A stretch of 24,958 nt of DNA from Clostridia bacterium (GTDB lineage Bacteria > Bacillota > Clostridia > Christensenellales > UBA1242): the NCBI GenBank assembly GCA_017473285.1, contig JAFULP010000094.1, forward strand, positions 1-24,958, read 5' to 3'. A model generated the notes under the pieces. The model saw only the letters and a list, made by a program, of their open reading frames with translations, was not told where the DNA came from and did no database searches. Positions 1 through 6,644 of this stretch are shown piece after piece. How positions within the stretch are numbered: position 1 is the stretch's first letter; every line of letters starts with the position of its first letter. A program made the translations under genes and the position numbers.

Positions 1-11
1 GGAGATTTATT

Positions 12-383
12 ATGGCAAATATTACTAGTTTTGATATAACAATTGAAGATGTACAAGGATTTTTATATTCTATTGGCTTTACTTGGAAGCATAGATATTA
101 TAATCATAAGCTAAGAAGATTTGTTGACACTAAAACATTTGACGAAATAGTTTCGGATTATCCGTATTTAACAACATTTGAATTATATAGTGGTGAAAAT
201 ATGTTTTATGTTGACTTTTTCGTCACACCTGAAAAATTTATTCGTTATAGAGATGAAACAAATATTATGGGTAGTGGCTCATCAGTTTATGCAGACAAAG
301 ATTATTCAAAGCAATGGCCTAAATTTATAGTTGAAAGAAAGCATAAAGAAAATATTGAAAATACAAATACTCAAGCCAAATAA
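12..383 (+). CDS. Hypothetical protein, 123 aa
   Basis: I do not recognise this protein. The start is supported by a GGAG Shine-Dalgarno at bases 1-4, seven bases before the ATG. The product is rich in aromatic residues (many Tyr and Phe), has no cysteine, shows no signal peptide or membrane segment, and ends in a charged, Asn/Lys-rich tail, so it is probably a small cytosolic protein. It ends 40 bases before yunB. The following gene appears to have its own sporulation-type promoter, so the two need not be co-transcribed. Its own promoter lies outside the window. No function is proposed; it is very likely a real gene because of the Shine-Dalgarno and the clean open frame. Confidence 0.75.
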   Translation: MANITSFDITIEDVQGFLYSIGFTWKHRYYNHKLRRFVDTKTFDEIVSDYPYLTTFELYSGENMFYVDFFVTPEKFIRYRDETNIMGSGSSVYADKDYSKQWPKFIVERKHKENIENTNTQAK

Positions 384-389
384 ATATCA

Positions 390-418
390 ACATATTTAAT
401 ACTGGCATAACATATAAT
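390..418 (+). promoter_or_regulatory. Putative sigma-E-type sporulation promoter of yunB
   Basis: ACATATT (390-396) and CATATAAT (411-418) are separated by 14 bases. This is close to the Bacillus sigma-E pattern KMATATT-N13-15-CATACAHT, with one mismatch in each box. The yunB gene of B. subtilis belongs to the sigma-E regulon, so the placement is sensible. The -10 also contains TATAAT (413-418), so a sigma-A reading is possible, but no good sigma-A -35 lies 17 bases upstream. The -10 ends five bases before the ATG at 424. Confidence 0.5.
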
Positions 419-423
419 TTGAT

Positions 424-1077
424 ATGAGAAAAACATCACGCAAGCGTTTAATTAAACCTTTAATTATAATGGTGATGTTTTTTTGCGTTGTTATTTGGTA
501 CTATATGTTGGTGCTAGTGCCTATTATTATTAATTATAGCACCGCAAAAATTAATTCGCTAACCGAACAAGCATTAAATGTGGCTGTAAGCAATGTAATT
601 AATTCTACTATTGATTACGATAGCATTATGAGCATTAGTTATACTCAAACGGGTGAGATTAATTACATTACCGCCAACCAATATATGATTAATACCATTA
701 CCCGTGAGATAATTAAGGACGCCCACGAGCGCATTAAGATATTGGATGAAGATTATTTCCGTATTCCGCTAGGCACGCTAAGTGGTGTGGCGATATTTAA
801 TGGCCGTGGACCAAAGGTCAAACTAAGCGCAACGCCAGTGGGAATCATTGGTAGTAGTTTTGATTCGCAATTTGTAAGCGTAGGCATCAATAATACCTTA
901 CACAAGATTTACTTAAGCGTAAAGGCAAGGGTGGAGATGAGTTTGCCAATCAAAAGGCAACTAATAGAAGTGGAACAACAAGTGCTACTTTGCGAAAGCG
1001 TAATAGTGGGCAAAGTGCCAAATGTATACTTTAATTCGGGCAAAAGCGATACAATGCTAAATTTAGTGCCTAATTAA
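424..1077 (+). CDS. yunB: Sporulation protein YunB
   Basis: This is a YunB-family protein, expressed in the mother cell during endospore formation in Bacillus; its biochemical role is not well defined. A basic N-terminus (residues 1-12) is followed by one hydrophobic segment (about 13-35), so it should be membrane-anchored with the bulk outside or in the intermembrane space. Family signatures visible are IPLGTLSG near residue 115, a GPKV motif followed by the segment with GINN, and VGKVPNVY near the C-terminus. At 217 residues it is slightly shorter than B. subtilis YunB (about 250), lacking the Ser/Lys-rich tail. No Shine-Dalgarno precedes the ATG, and the promoter -10 is only five bases away, suggesting a leaderless transcript. 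Its presence is the best evidence that the organism sporulates. Confidence 0.85.
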   Translation: MRKTSRKRLIKPLIIMVMFFCVVIWYYMLVLVPIIINYSTAKINSLTEQALNVAVSNVINSTIDYDSIMSISYTQTGEINYITANQYMINTITREIIKDAHERIKILDEDYFRIPLGTLSGVAIFNGRGPKVKLSATPVGIIGSSFDSQFVSVGINNTLHKIYLSVKARVEMSLPIKRQLIEVEQQVLLCESVIVGKVPNVYFNSGKSDTMLNLVPN

Positions 1078-1187
1078 TGTTTTTTGACCATTGGCTGATA
1101 AATTATTAACAAACCATCAAAAGGGTGCTAATTTTGGGCAAAATACACGCAAAAATCAAGTATTTTTGTTAAATTTAAATTAAATGA

Positions 1188-1216
1188 TTGAAAAATGTTG
1201 CATACTTTGCTATAAT
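1188..1216 (+). promoter_or_regulatory. Sigma-A promoter of the cysteine desulfurase gene
   Basis: TTGAAA (1188-1193), a 17-base spacer and a perfect TATAAT (1211-1216). The expected transcription start is about 1223-1224, which coincides with the ATG at 1224, so the mRNA is predicted to be leaderless. The in-frame TTG at 1188 is the first triplet of the -35 box and not a start codon. Confidence 0.8.
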
Positions 1217-1223
1217 AACCATT

Positions 1224-2345
1224 ATGAATTATAGGTATTTTGACAATGCGGCAACAACCCGTGTTAATAGTGAAGTTTTGCAAGTGTACAACGATGCTTG
1301 TGCGGATTTTTACAATCCATCAAGTTTGTATACTCCAAGTTTGAGTGTTAAAAACAAGATTGAAATGGCTCGTGAAAGTATTTTGCGATATTTAGGTGGG
1401 GCAAATAAGTCTACATTTATATTTACATCCACCGCCACCGAAAGCAATAATGCGGTATTGCGCAATTGTATCAAGCGTAAGGACAAGAAGTATATTGTAT
1501 CGGCGGGTGAGCATTCATCTACTTATGCTACCGCTAAGGCACTTATTAATGAAGGTTATAATATAGATTTTGCACCATTAAACGAAGATGGCACAGTTAA
1601 TCAAGAAATATTGTTTTCAATGATTGATAACAAGACGGATTTTGTATCACTTATTCACATCAGTAATGAAACGGGCGCAGTTAATGATATTAAGTATATT
1701 GCAAAGAAGTGTAAAAGTATTAACCCTAACATTGTAATACACAGTGATGGAGTGCAGGCACTACACAAACTTAAACTTAATATGGTGACGCTTGGTGTAG
1801 ATTTTTACACTATTTCATCACATAAGATTAACGGTGTTAAGGGTGTGGCAGGGCTATATATTGCTAATCCTAACAAATTTACACCATTTATTTACGGCGG
1901 AGGACAAGAAATGAATTTGCGTGGTGGCACTGAGAACTATCCAGCTGTTATGGCATTTGCAAAGGCGATTGCTATGCCTAGTGCGGACTATGAATATATA
2001 CTTAAATTAAAACAAACACTACTTGATAATATAACTGTGCCATACAAGCTGGTTTCAACCGATAGTTGTGTGCCTAATATTGTATCGATGTGCTTTAAAA
2101 ATCTTCGTGGCGAAACACTTGTGCATATGCTAGAAGAAGACGGATTTTTAATTGGTACAGGTTCTGCTTGCAACAGCAAAAATACATCTAACCGTGTGCT
2201 TAACGAAATGGGCGTAAATCAAGACTATATTTTGGGGGCAATTCGCATAAGTTTTGAAATGGATTGCGATATTCAAGATGTGATAGATTTGGCTAACGCA
2301 ATTAACAAAAATGTTGAACTGTACTACCAAAAAACCAGCAAATAG
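1224..2345 (+). CDS. Cysteine desulfurase (NifS/IscS-like), partner of ThiI
   Basis: PLP-dependent enzyme that removes sulfur from L-cysteine and carries it as a persulfide. Counting from the ATG at 1224 (373 aa): the N-terminal YFDNAATT motif, His97 in the AGEHSS segment that stacks on PLP, the PLP lysine K201 in SSHKINGVKG, the RGGTEN motif near 238, and the active-site Cys316 in GTGSACNSK. It lies 74 bases upstream of thiI; in B. subtilis the desulfurase paired with ThiI (NifZ/YrvO) is the dedicated donor for tRNA 4-thiouridine, so that is the likely role here rather than general Fe-S cluster assembly. The start at 1224 is preferred to the TTG at 1188 because the family begins at this point and the upstream codons overlap promoter hexamers. 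There is no Shine-Dalgarno. Confidence 0.9.
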   Translation: MNYRYFDNAATTRVNSEVLQVYNDACADFYNPSSLYTPSLSVKNKIEMARESILRYLGGANKSTFIFTSTATESNNAVLRNCIKRKDKKYIVSAGEHSSTYATAKALINEGYNIDFAPLNEDGTVNQEILFSMIDNKTDFVSLIHISNETGAVNDIKYIAKKCKSINPNIVIHSDGVQALHKLKLNMVTLGVDFYTISSHKINGVKGVAGLYIANPNKFTPFIYGGGQEMNLRGGTENYPAVMAFAKAIAMPSADYEYILKLKQTLLDNITVPYKLVSTDSCVPNIVSMCFKNLRGETLVHMLEEDGFLIGTGSACNSKNTSNRVLNEMGVNQDYILGAIRISFEMDCDIQDVIDLANAINKNVELYYQKTSK

Positions 2346-2377
2346 ATAATATATAAATGGTATTAAATGATAAAACT

Positions 2378-2393
2378 ACACAATATATTGTGT
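2378..2393. repeat. 16-bp perfect palindrome, copy 1
   Basis: ACACAATATATTGTGT, a perfect palindrome in the gap between the cysteine desulfurase and thiI. The identical 16-mer recurs at 3637-3652, and a relative with two mismatches lies at 9808-9823. It could be an operator or an mRNA hairpin; function unknown. Confidence 0.5.
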
Positions 2394-2419
2394 TTAATAA
2401 AATGATAAAAGGATAAATT

Positions 2420-3571
2420 ATGGAACAAGTAATTTTAATAAGATTTTCCGAAATACATTTAAAGGGCAAAAACAAAGGCTACTTTTTAAAGTTGTTATAT
2501 ACTAATATCAAAACCGCACTAAAGGAGTTTAACAAAGTCATTACACCAATTCAAAACCGTGTGGTAGTTAGCGACTATAGCCTTGATGACGAACAGCAAA
2601 TAATTGATGAAATTAAAAAGGTGTTTGGGGTATATTCAGTCAGTGTGGCAAGCGTGTTGCCTTCAAGTGTTGATGATATCACTAATTTTTGCAAAAACTT
2701 GGAAGTTAGTGGCAGTTTTAAGGTTGATTGCAATAGGGCAGACAAAACTTTCCCTATCAAGTCAAACGATATGGCAAAGATGTTGGGCGGAGTGATTTTG
2801 GACAACAATCCTAACGCATATGTAGATGTTCACAAGCCTGAAACAGTGGTTTATATTGATATCCGTGAAAATGGCAAAACATATATCTTTGACCGCATTA
2901 TATACACCTATGGTGGTATGCCATTAGGGGAATATCGTGACGGACTTTTACTGCTATCTGGCGGTATTGATAGTCCAGTGGCTGGCTTTCAAATGGCAAA
3001 GCGTGGCTTAAGGCAAGATATACTTCACTTTGATAGTTACCCATACACCAGCCCACAAGCCCGTGAAAAAGTAATTTCAATTGCTAAGCAAATAAAGACC
3101 TATATAGGTTGCAAGTATATGTATATTGTGTCAATGTCTAAGTTGCAGGAAGAATTTCACTTGCATTGCAAGGAAGAATATGCAATAACACTCCTTCGCC
3201 GTGCTATGATTAAGGTGGCAACCATTTTATGCGAAAAGCATAATTACAAAACCATTATTACAGGCGAAAGTTTAGGTCAAGTGGCATCTCAAACTGTTGA
3301 AAGTATCACTGTAACCAACAGTATGGCAGGGAATATTCCAATACTTCGTCCGCTAATTAGTTTTAATAAGGACGAAATTATAAAAGTAGCGCAAGAAATT
3401 GACACTTATGAAACTTCAATTTTACCTTATGAAGATTGTTGCACAGTTTTCCTACCACAAAATCCAGTAATCAAGCCTAAAATTGCTATTGCCGAACATG
3501 AAGAAACTCGTATACCGCTTGCCGATTTGATTGCGCAGGCTATTGAAAATATAATTGTAATGGAATTATAG
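2420..3571 (+). CDS. thiI: tRNA 4-thiouridine synthase ThiI
   Basis: ThiI adenylates U8 of tRNA and inserts sulfur delivered as a persulfide by a cysteine desulfurase; in some bacteria it also serves thiazole synthesis. Visible features: an N-terminal ferredoxin-like and THUMP region (about residues 1-165, with RFSEIHLKGKN at the start), the PP-loop ATP pyrophosphatase motif LLSGGIDSPVAGF near residue 178, a downstream TGESLGQVASQT segment, and the conserved EDCCTVFLP motif near 345 with its paired cysteines. At 383 residues it lacks the C-terminal rhodanese domain of the E. coli protein, as in Bacillus. The ATG has a good Shine-Dalgarno (AAAAGGA, 2407-2413). It follows the desulfurase gene by 74 bases with no terminator between, so the two are probably one operon ending at the terminator at 3670-3705. 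Confidence 0.95.
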   Translation: MEQVILIRFSEIHLKGKNKGYFLKLLYTNIKTALKEFNKVITPIQNRVVVSDYSLDDEQQIIDEIKKVFGVYSVSVASVLPSSVDDITNFCKNLEVSGSFKVDCNRADKTFPIKSNDMAKMLGGVILDNNPNAYVDVHKPETVVYIDIRENGKTYIFDRIIYTYGGMPLGEYRDGLLLLSGGIDSPVAGFQMAKRGLRQDILHFDSYPYTSPQAREKVISIAKQIKTYIGCKYMYIVSMSKLQEEFHLHCKEEYAITLLRRAMIKVATILCEKHNYKTIITGESLGQVASQTVESITVTNSMAGNIPILRPLISFNKDEIIKVAQEIDTYETSILPYEDCCTVFLPQNPVIKPKIAIAEHEETRIPLADLIAQAIENIIVMEL

Positions 3572-3636
3572 AGTATAGCAACCTTTTAAATTAAATTAAG
3601 CAAATATAAATATAGTGTGTAACTTAAATTTAATAT

Positions 3637-3652
3637 ACACAATATATTGTGT
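3637..3652. repeat. 16-bp perfect palindrome, copy 2
   Basis: ACACAATATATTGTGT, identical to 2378-2393, lying 65 bases after the thiI stop codon and just before the thiI terminator. Both exact copies are in gaps following a gene of the sulfur-relay pair. Confidence 0.5.
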
Positions 3653-3669
3653 TATAAAAATTTTTTATA

Positions 3670-3705
3670 AAAATCCTTGAGAACTTGACATCAAGGATTT
3701 TTTAT
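3670..3705 (+). terminator. Intrinsic terminator of the desulfurase-thiI operon
   Basis: The 11-bp stem AAAATCCTTGA (3670-3680) pairs with TCAAGGATTTT (3691-3701) around a 10-base loop and runs into a T-rich tract. The loop contains TTGACA, the -35 box of the rny promoter. Confidence 0.85.
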
Positions 3706-3713
3706 TTTATAAT
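3685..3713 (+). promoter_or_regulatory. Consensus sigma-A promoter of rny, embedded in the thiI terminator
   Basis: A perfect consensus promoter: TTGACA (3685-3690), 17-base spacer, TATAAT (3708-3713). The -35 box is the loop of the upstream terminator hairpin, and its 3' stem arm and T-tract form the spacer. The predicted transcription start is about 3720. Confidence 0.85.
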
Positions 3714-3720
3714 ATTATTG

Positions 3721-3735
3721 GTATCATATTGATAC
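3721..3735. repeat. Inverted repeat at the rny transcription start
   Basis: GTATCA-TAT-TGATAC is a perfect 6-bp inverted repeat with a 3-base centre located at the predicted +1 of the rny transcript. It could act as a DNA operator or, once transcribed, as a hairpin at the extreme 5' end of the mRNA. Confidence 0.5.
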
Positions 3736-3753
3736 ATTAAAAGGAATTAAGCT

Positions 3754-5355
3754 ATGAGTATAAGCACACAATTGCTTGCTCTTAGTGGCGCTCCTTTAAT
3801 ATTAACAATAGTTATATCTGTATTAGTTGCCTTGGGTGTGGGCATTGGTGCAGGTTTTGTGTTAAACAAAGTTTTATATAATAAAAAAGTACAAAATAGT
3901 AAGGCACAAGCAAATAAAATATTAGAGGACGCTTACGCACAAGCAAAAGTTATTAAACAACAACAATTAAAGCAAACAACTGACGAAATCAATCTTCTTA
4001 AATCTACTTTTGAAGAAGAAAATCGTCAAAGAAGGGAAGAAGCAAAGCGTAGCGAGGAGCGTATTACATTAAGGGAAAGCAATCTAGATAAGAAAGAAGA
4101 AAATTTAGATCGAAAAATTGAAGCCCTTGATTTGCAAAAGGAAAAATTGGTGTCAATGGAGCAAGATATTGCCCAAAAAGCGCAGGATTTGGAGCAAACT
4201 AAACTTCAAGTGGTGGCAAAATTAGAGGAAGTGGCAGGATATAGTAAGGAACAAGCCAAGGAAGAAATTATCGCCCGTTACACTCAAGAAGCAAAAATTG
4301 ATGCATCTAAAAAGATTAAAGAAATTGAAGACCAAACCAAAAGCGAAGCAGATAAAATTGCTAGAAATATAATTACTCTTGCAATTCAAAGATGCGCTGC
4401 TGACCAAACTGCTGAAGTAACTGTGTCAGTTGTAACCCTTCCTAGTGAAGAAATGAAAGGTCGTATTATTGGTCGTGAAGGTCGTAATATTCGTGCACTT
4501 GAAAGTGCCACTGGCGTTGACTTGATTGTTGACGACACTCCTGAAGCAATTACATTATCGGGTTTTGACCCAGTTCGCCGTGAAATTGCCCGTATTGCAC
4601 TTGAAAAACTTATTATGGACGGTCGTATTCATCCGGCTCGTATTGAAGAGTTGGTAAACAAAGTTCGTAAAGATGTAGAGCAAACCATAAAGGAAACAGG
4701 TGAGGAAGCATGTTTTGATGCCGATATCCATAATTTGCATCCAGAACTTGTTAAAACACTTGGTAGGCTTAAATATCGTACTAGTTATGGTCAAAATGTA
4801 TTGAATCATTCGTTGGAAGTAGCATATATCGCTAGTATGTTGGCAACCGAAATTGGCGCTAATGCAAAAGTTGCTAAGCGTGCGGGTCTACTTCACGACA
4901 TTGGTAAGGCGATTGACCACGAAGTTGATGGTACACATGTATCAATTGGTGTAGAACTTGCTAAAAAGTATAAGGAAAGTGATGCGGTAATACATTGTAT
5001 TCAAGCCCATCATAATGATATCGAACCACAAACTATCGAAGCCGTACTTGTTCAAGCCGCTGATACAATTAGTAGTGCTCGTCCAGGTGCTAGACGTGAA
5101 AGTTTGGAAAACTATATTAAGCGCTTGCAAAACTTGGAAGCAATTGCTACAAGTTTTGATGGAATTGATAACGCATATGCTATTCAAGCCGGCCGTGAAG
5201 TTCGTGTAATGGTTAAACCAGAAGAAGTAGACGACGCTAAAGCGCAAGTTTTGGCTAGAGATATTGCTCAAAAGATTGAAAAAGAACTTGAATATCCTGG
5301 TCAAATTAAGGTGTATGTAATCCGTGAATCAAGATTTGCCGATACAGCAAAATAA
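3754..5355 (+). CDS. rny: Ribonuclease Y
   Basis: Membrane-anchored endoribonuclease that initiates mRNA decay and riboswitch turnover in Firmicutes. Domain order: hydrophobic N-terminal anchor (about residues 13-40), a long Lys/Glu/Gln-rich coiled coil (about 45-200), a KH RNA-binding domain with GRIIGREGRNIR starting near 235, and an HD phosphohydrolase domain with the catalytic His-Asp pair at 381-382 (LLHDIGKAIDHEV) and a further HH in IQAHHNDIEP near 417. At 533 residues it has the usual length (about 520). Shine-Dalgarno AAGGA at 3741-3745 sits eight bases before the ATG. The gene is monocistronic, between a consensus promoter and its own strong terminator. An inverted repeat at the predicted 5' end of the transcript is a candidate control element. 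Confidence 0.97.
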   Translation: MSISTQLLALSGAPLILTIVISVLVALGVGIGAGFVLNKVLYNKKVQNSKAQANKILEDAYAQAKVIKQQQLKQTTDEINLLKSTFEEENRQRREEAKRSEERITLRESNLDKKEENLDRKIEALDLQKEKLVSMEQDIAQKAQDLEQTKLQVVAKLEEVAGYSKEQAKEEIIARYTQEAKIDASKKIKEIEDQTKSEADKIARNIITLAIQRCAADQTAEVTVSVVTLPSEEMKGRIIGREGRNIRALESATGVDLIVDDTPEAITLSGFDPVRREIARIALEKLIMDGRIHPARIEELVNKVRKDVEQTIKETGEEACFDADIHNLHPELVKTLGRLKYRTSYGQNVLNHSLEVAYIASMLATEIGANAKVAKRAGLLHDIGKAIDHEVDGTHVSIGVELAKKYKESDAVIHCIQAHHNDIEPQTIEAVLVQAADTISSARPGARRESLENYIKRLQNLEAIATSFDGIDNAYAIQAGREVRVMVKPEEVDDAKAQVLARDIAQKIEKELEYPGQIKVYVIRESRFADTAK

Positions 5356-5361
5356 TTTAGT

Positions 5362-5393
5362 AAAAAATGCTAACAATTAAGTTAGCATTTTTT
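5362..5393. terminator. Bidirectional intrinsic terminator after rny
   Basis: AAAAAATGCTAAC (5362-5374) pairs with GTTAGCATTTTTT (5381-5393) around the loop AATTAA. A and T runs on both sides allow it to serve rny on the plus strand and the convergent small gene at 5453-5836 on the minus strand. Confidence 0.88.
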
Positions 5394-5452
5394 GTTATAA
5401 ATATATAAAATTAACAATACAAAATCAATAAACTATTTAAATTGAACACAAT

Positions 5453-5836
5453 TTATACTTGAAGCAATTCTTCATTATAACTAAATTTTCTTAAATCGTC
5501 CATAACTTTGTGCGTATTTTCAAAAACAGTGTCTTGTTCATGATTAATATCGTTAATAAATCCTTTAGGAACACGCCCAAACACTCTGCTTTCGTCAATC
5601 GCCTTTATAGTTTTAATGCACAATATATTATATCTTGTAGACATAAATTTGATTTGTGAATACTGCATTTCCGCAATTTCAAGTAGGGAAGGATATATAT
5701 CATCTAACGGATTGGTTGCATGCAAAACATTAAGCAACACCTTACCTTGATTGGTTGCTTTGATTGTGGCATCCTTAAACTTGATGCGTTGAGCATCAAT
5801 TTCATTATACTTTTGATTGTTTAATAATCTTTTCAT
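5453..5836 (-). CDS. Hypothetical protein, 127 aa
   Basis: I do not recognise this protein. It is predicted to be mostly helical, with a basic N-terminal third (rich in Lys/Arg and Gln/Asn), no membrane segment and no signal peptide. Supporting its reality: a Shine-Dalgarno (AAGGA read on the minus strand, five bases before the ATG) and a sigma-A promoter TTGTAA-N17-TATAAT just upstream. It is transcribed alone, convergent to rny, and probably uses the shared bidirectional terminator at 5362-5393. It lies downstream of the tRNA-Trp gene on the same strand, but that gene has its own terminator. No function is proposed. Confidence 0.75.
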   Translation of the reverse strand: MKRLLNNQKYNEIDAQRIKFKDATIKATNQGKVLLNVLHATNPLDDIYPSLLEIAEMQYSQIKFMSTRYNILCIKTIKAIDESRVFGRVPKGFINDINHEQDTVFENTHKVMDDLRKFSYNEELLQV

Positions 5837-5857
5837 ACTATTCCTTAAGCGAGTCGT

Positions 5858-5886
5858 ATTATATCATATTATTTTTTAAATTACAA
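5858..5886 (-). promoter_or_regulatory. Sigma-A promoter of the 127-aa hypothetical gene
   Basis: Read on the minus strand: TTGTAA (5881-5886), 17-base spacer, perfect TATAAT (5858-5863). It gives a leader of roughly 15 bases that includes the Shine-Dalgarno. Confidence 0.7.
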
Positions 5887-5951
5887 TATGCAAATTAAAA
5901 AATTATTGTGAAAAATTGTCATATTTTGCAATATTTTGATTAAAATATAAC

Positions 5952-5980
5952 AAAAAAACAAACCCAATTGCTTGAGTTTG
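5952..5980 (-). terminator. Intrinsic terminator of the tRNA-Trp gene
   Basis: Read on the minus strand, a 9-bp stem CAAACTCAA / TTGGGTTTG (one U-G pair) is closed by a GCAA tetraloop, of the stable GNRA class, and is followed by seven T residues (5952-5958). Confidence 0.85.
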
Positions 5981-5991
5981 CATAATTTATT

Positions 5992-6066
5992 TGGCAGGGG
6001 AGACGCGATTCGAACACGCAACCTACGGTTTTGGAGACCGCTACTCTACCGTTGAGCCACTCCCCT
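5992..6066 (-). tRNA. tRNA-Trp (anticodon CCA)
   Basis: Minus-strand gene of 75 bases including an encoded 3' CCA. The acceptor stem AGGGGAG pairs with CTCCCCT, followed by discriminator G and CCA. The anticodon stem GCGGT/ACCGT encloses the loop CTCCAAA, giving anticodon CCA for UGG. The T arm GCGTG-TTCGAAT-CGCGT is intact. It has U at position 8 (the ThiI target) and A36-A37-A38, the recognition run for MiaA; both enzymes are encoded in this window. The discriminator G is typical of bacterial tRNA-Trp. It has its own promoter and terminator, so it is a monocistronic tRNA gene. Confidence 0.96.
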
Positions 6067-6078
6067 TTACATTATTAT

Positions 6079-6107
6079 ATAATACTATAAATATCGCTTA
6101 ATGTCAA
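6079..6107 (-). promoter_or_regulatory. Promoter of tRNA-Trp
   Basis: Read on the minus strand: consensus TTGACA (6102-6107), 17-base spacer, TATTAT (6079-6084). The predicted start at about 6072 is a few bases before the mature tRNA 5' end at 6066, leaving a short RNase P leader. Confidence 0.8.
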
Positions 6108-6144
6108 TAAATTTGCACATATTTTTAAAAATCCATATAAATTA

Positions 6145-6173
6145 TTGTTTGTTTTTAATAAATATGTTATAAT
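6145..6173 (+). promoter_or_regulatory. Sigma-A promoter of rnhA
   Basis: TTGTTT (6145-6150), 17-base spacer, perfect TATAAT (6168-6173). The -10 ends six bases before the ATG at 6180, so the start of transcription is predicted at or next to the A of the start codon. Confidence 0.78.
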
Positions 6174-6179
6174 ATATGT

Positions 6180-6617
6180 ATGAAAAATATTATTATTTAT
6201 ACAGACGGTGCGTGCAGTTATAACCCAGGACCAGGTGGGTGGGGTGCTATTTTAATGTACAAGGACACCAAGAAGGAGATTAGTGGGTATAATCCACTTA
6301 CCACCAATAATCAAATGGAACTGACGGCAGTAATTGAAGCATTACTTAAGTTAAAGGAGCCTTGCAAAGTAAAACTTTACTCGGATAGCGCATATGTAAT
6401 TAATGCTTTTACGCAAGATTGGGTAGGCAATTGGCAAAAAAATGGCTTTAAAAACGCAAAGAAAAAGGAAATTGAAAATATCGACCTTTGGAAAAGGTTG
6501 ATTAATCTAAATGAATATCACGATATTGAGTGGATTAAGGTAAAGGGGCATGCCGACAATATATACAACAATCGTTGCGACGAATTGGCTAGGCTTGAAA
6601 TTAGCAAAAATGCATAA
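6180..6617 (+). CDS. rnhA: Ribonuclease HI
   Basis: Cleaves the RNA strand of RNA-DNA hybrids (R-loops, Okazaki primers) using two metal ions. The four catalytic carboxylates are all present: Asp9 in YTDGAC, Glu47 in NNQMEL, Asp69 in YSDSAYV and Asp134 in NNRCDELA, plus the mobile-loop His124 in VKGHAD. The basic protrusion region (KNGFKNAKKKEIEN, about 87-100) is also present, so this is the E. coli-like HI type. Length 145 aa is normal. There is no Shine-Dalgarno and the promoter -10 abuts the start codon, predicting a leaderless mRNA. Monocistronic, ending at a bidirectional terminator shared with the convergent lexA gene. Confidence 0.97.
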   Translation: MKNIIIYTDGACSYNPGPGGWGAILMYKDTKKEISGYNPLTTNNQMELTAVIEALLKLKEPCKVKLYSDSAYVINAFTQDWVGNWQKNGFKNAKKKEIENIDLWKRLINLNEYHDIEWIKVKGHADNIYNNRCDELARLEISKNA

Positions 6618-6644
6618 AAAATAAGGCGCAATAGCCTTATTTTT
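6617..6644. terminator. Bidirectional terminator between rnhA and lexA
   Basis: AAAAATAAGGC (6617-6627) pairs with GCCTTATTTTT (6634-6644) around the loop GCAATA. It begins at the last base of rnhA and ends one base before the lexA stop codon, serving both convergent genes. Confidence 0.88.

Noticed and set aside
1141..1183. Terminator after yunB
   Set aside because: Only a 6-bp A/T hairpin (AAAAAT-ATTTTT) is present, with no GC pairs to make it convincing.
1188..1223. N-terminal extension of the cysteine desulfurase from a TTG codon
   Set aside because: The codons overlap the TTGAAA and TATAAT promoter boxes and extend beyond the family N-terminus.
5931..5948. ATATTTT-GATT-AAAATAT inverted repeat downstream of the tRNA-Trp terminator
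   Set aside because: Pure A/T stem in very AT-rich DNA, easily expected by chance; no gene or promoter relation.
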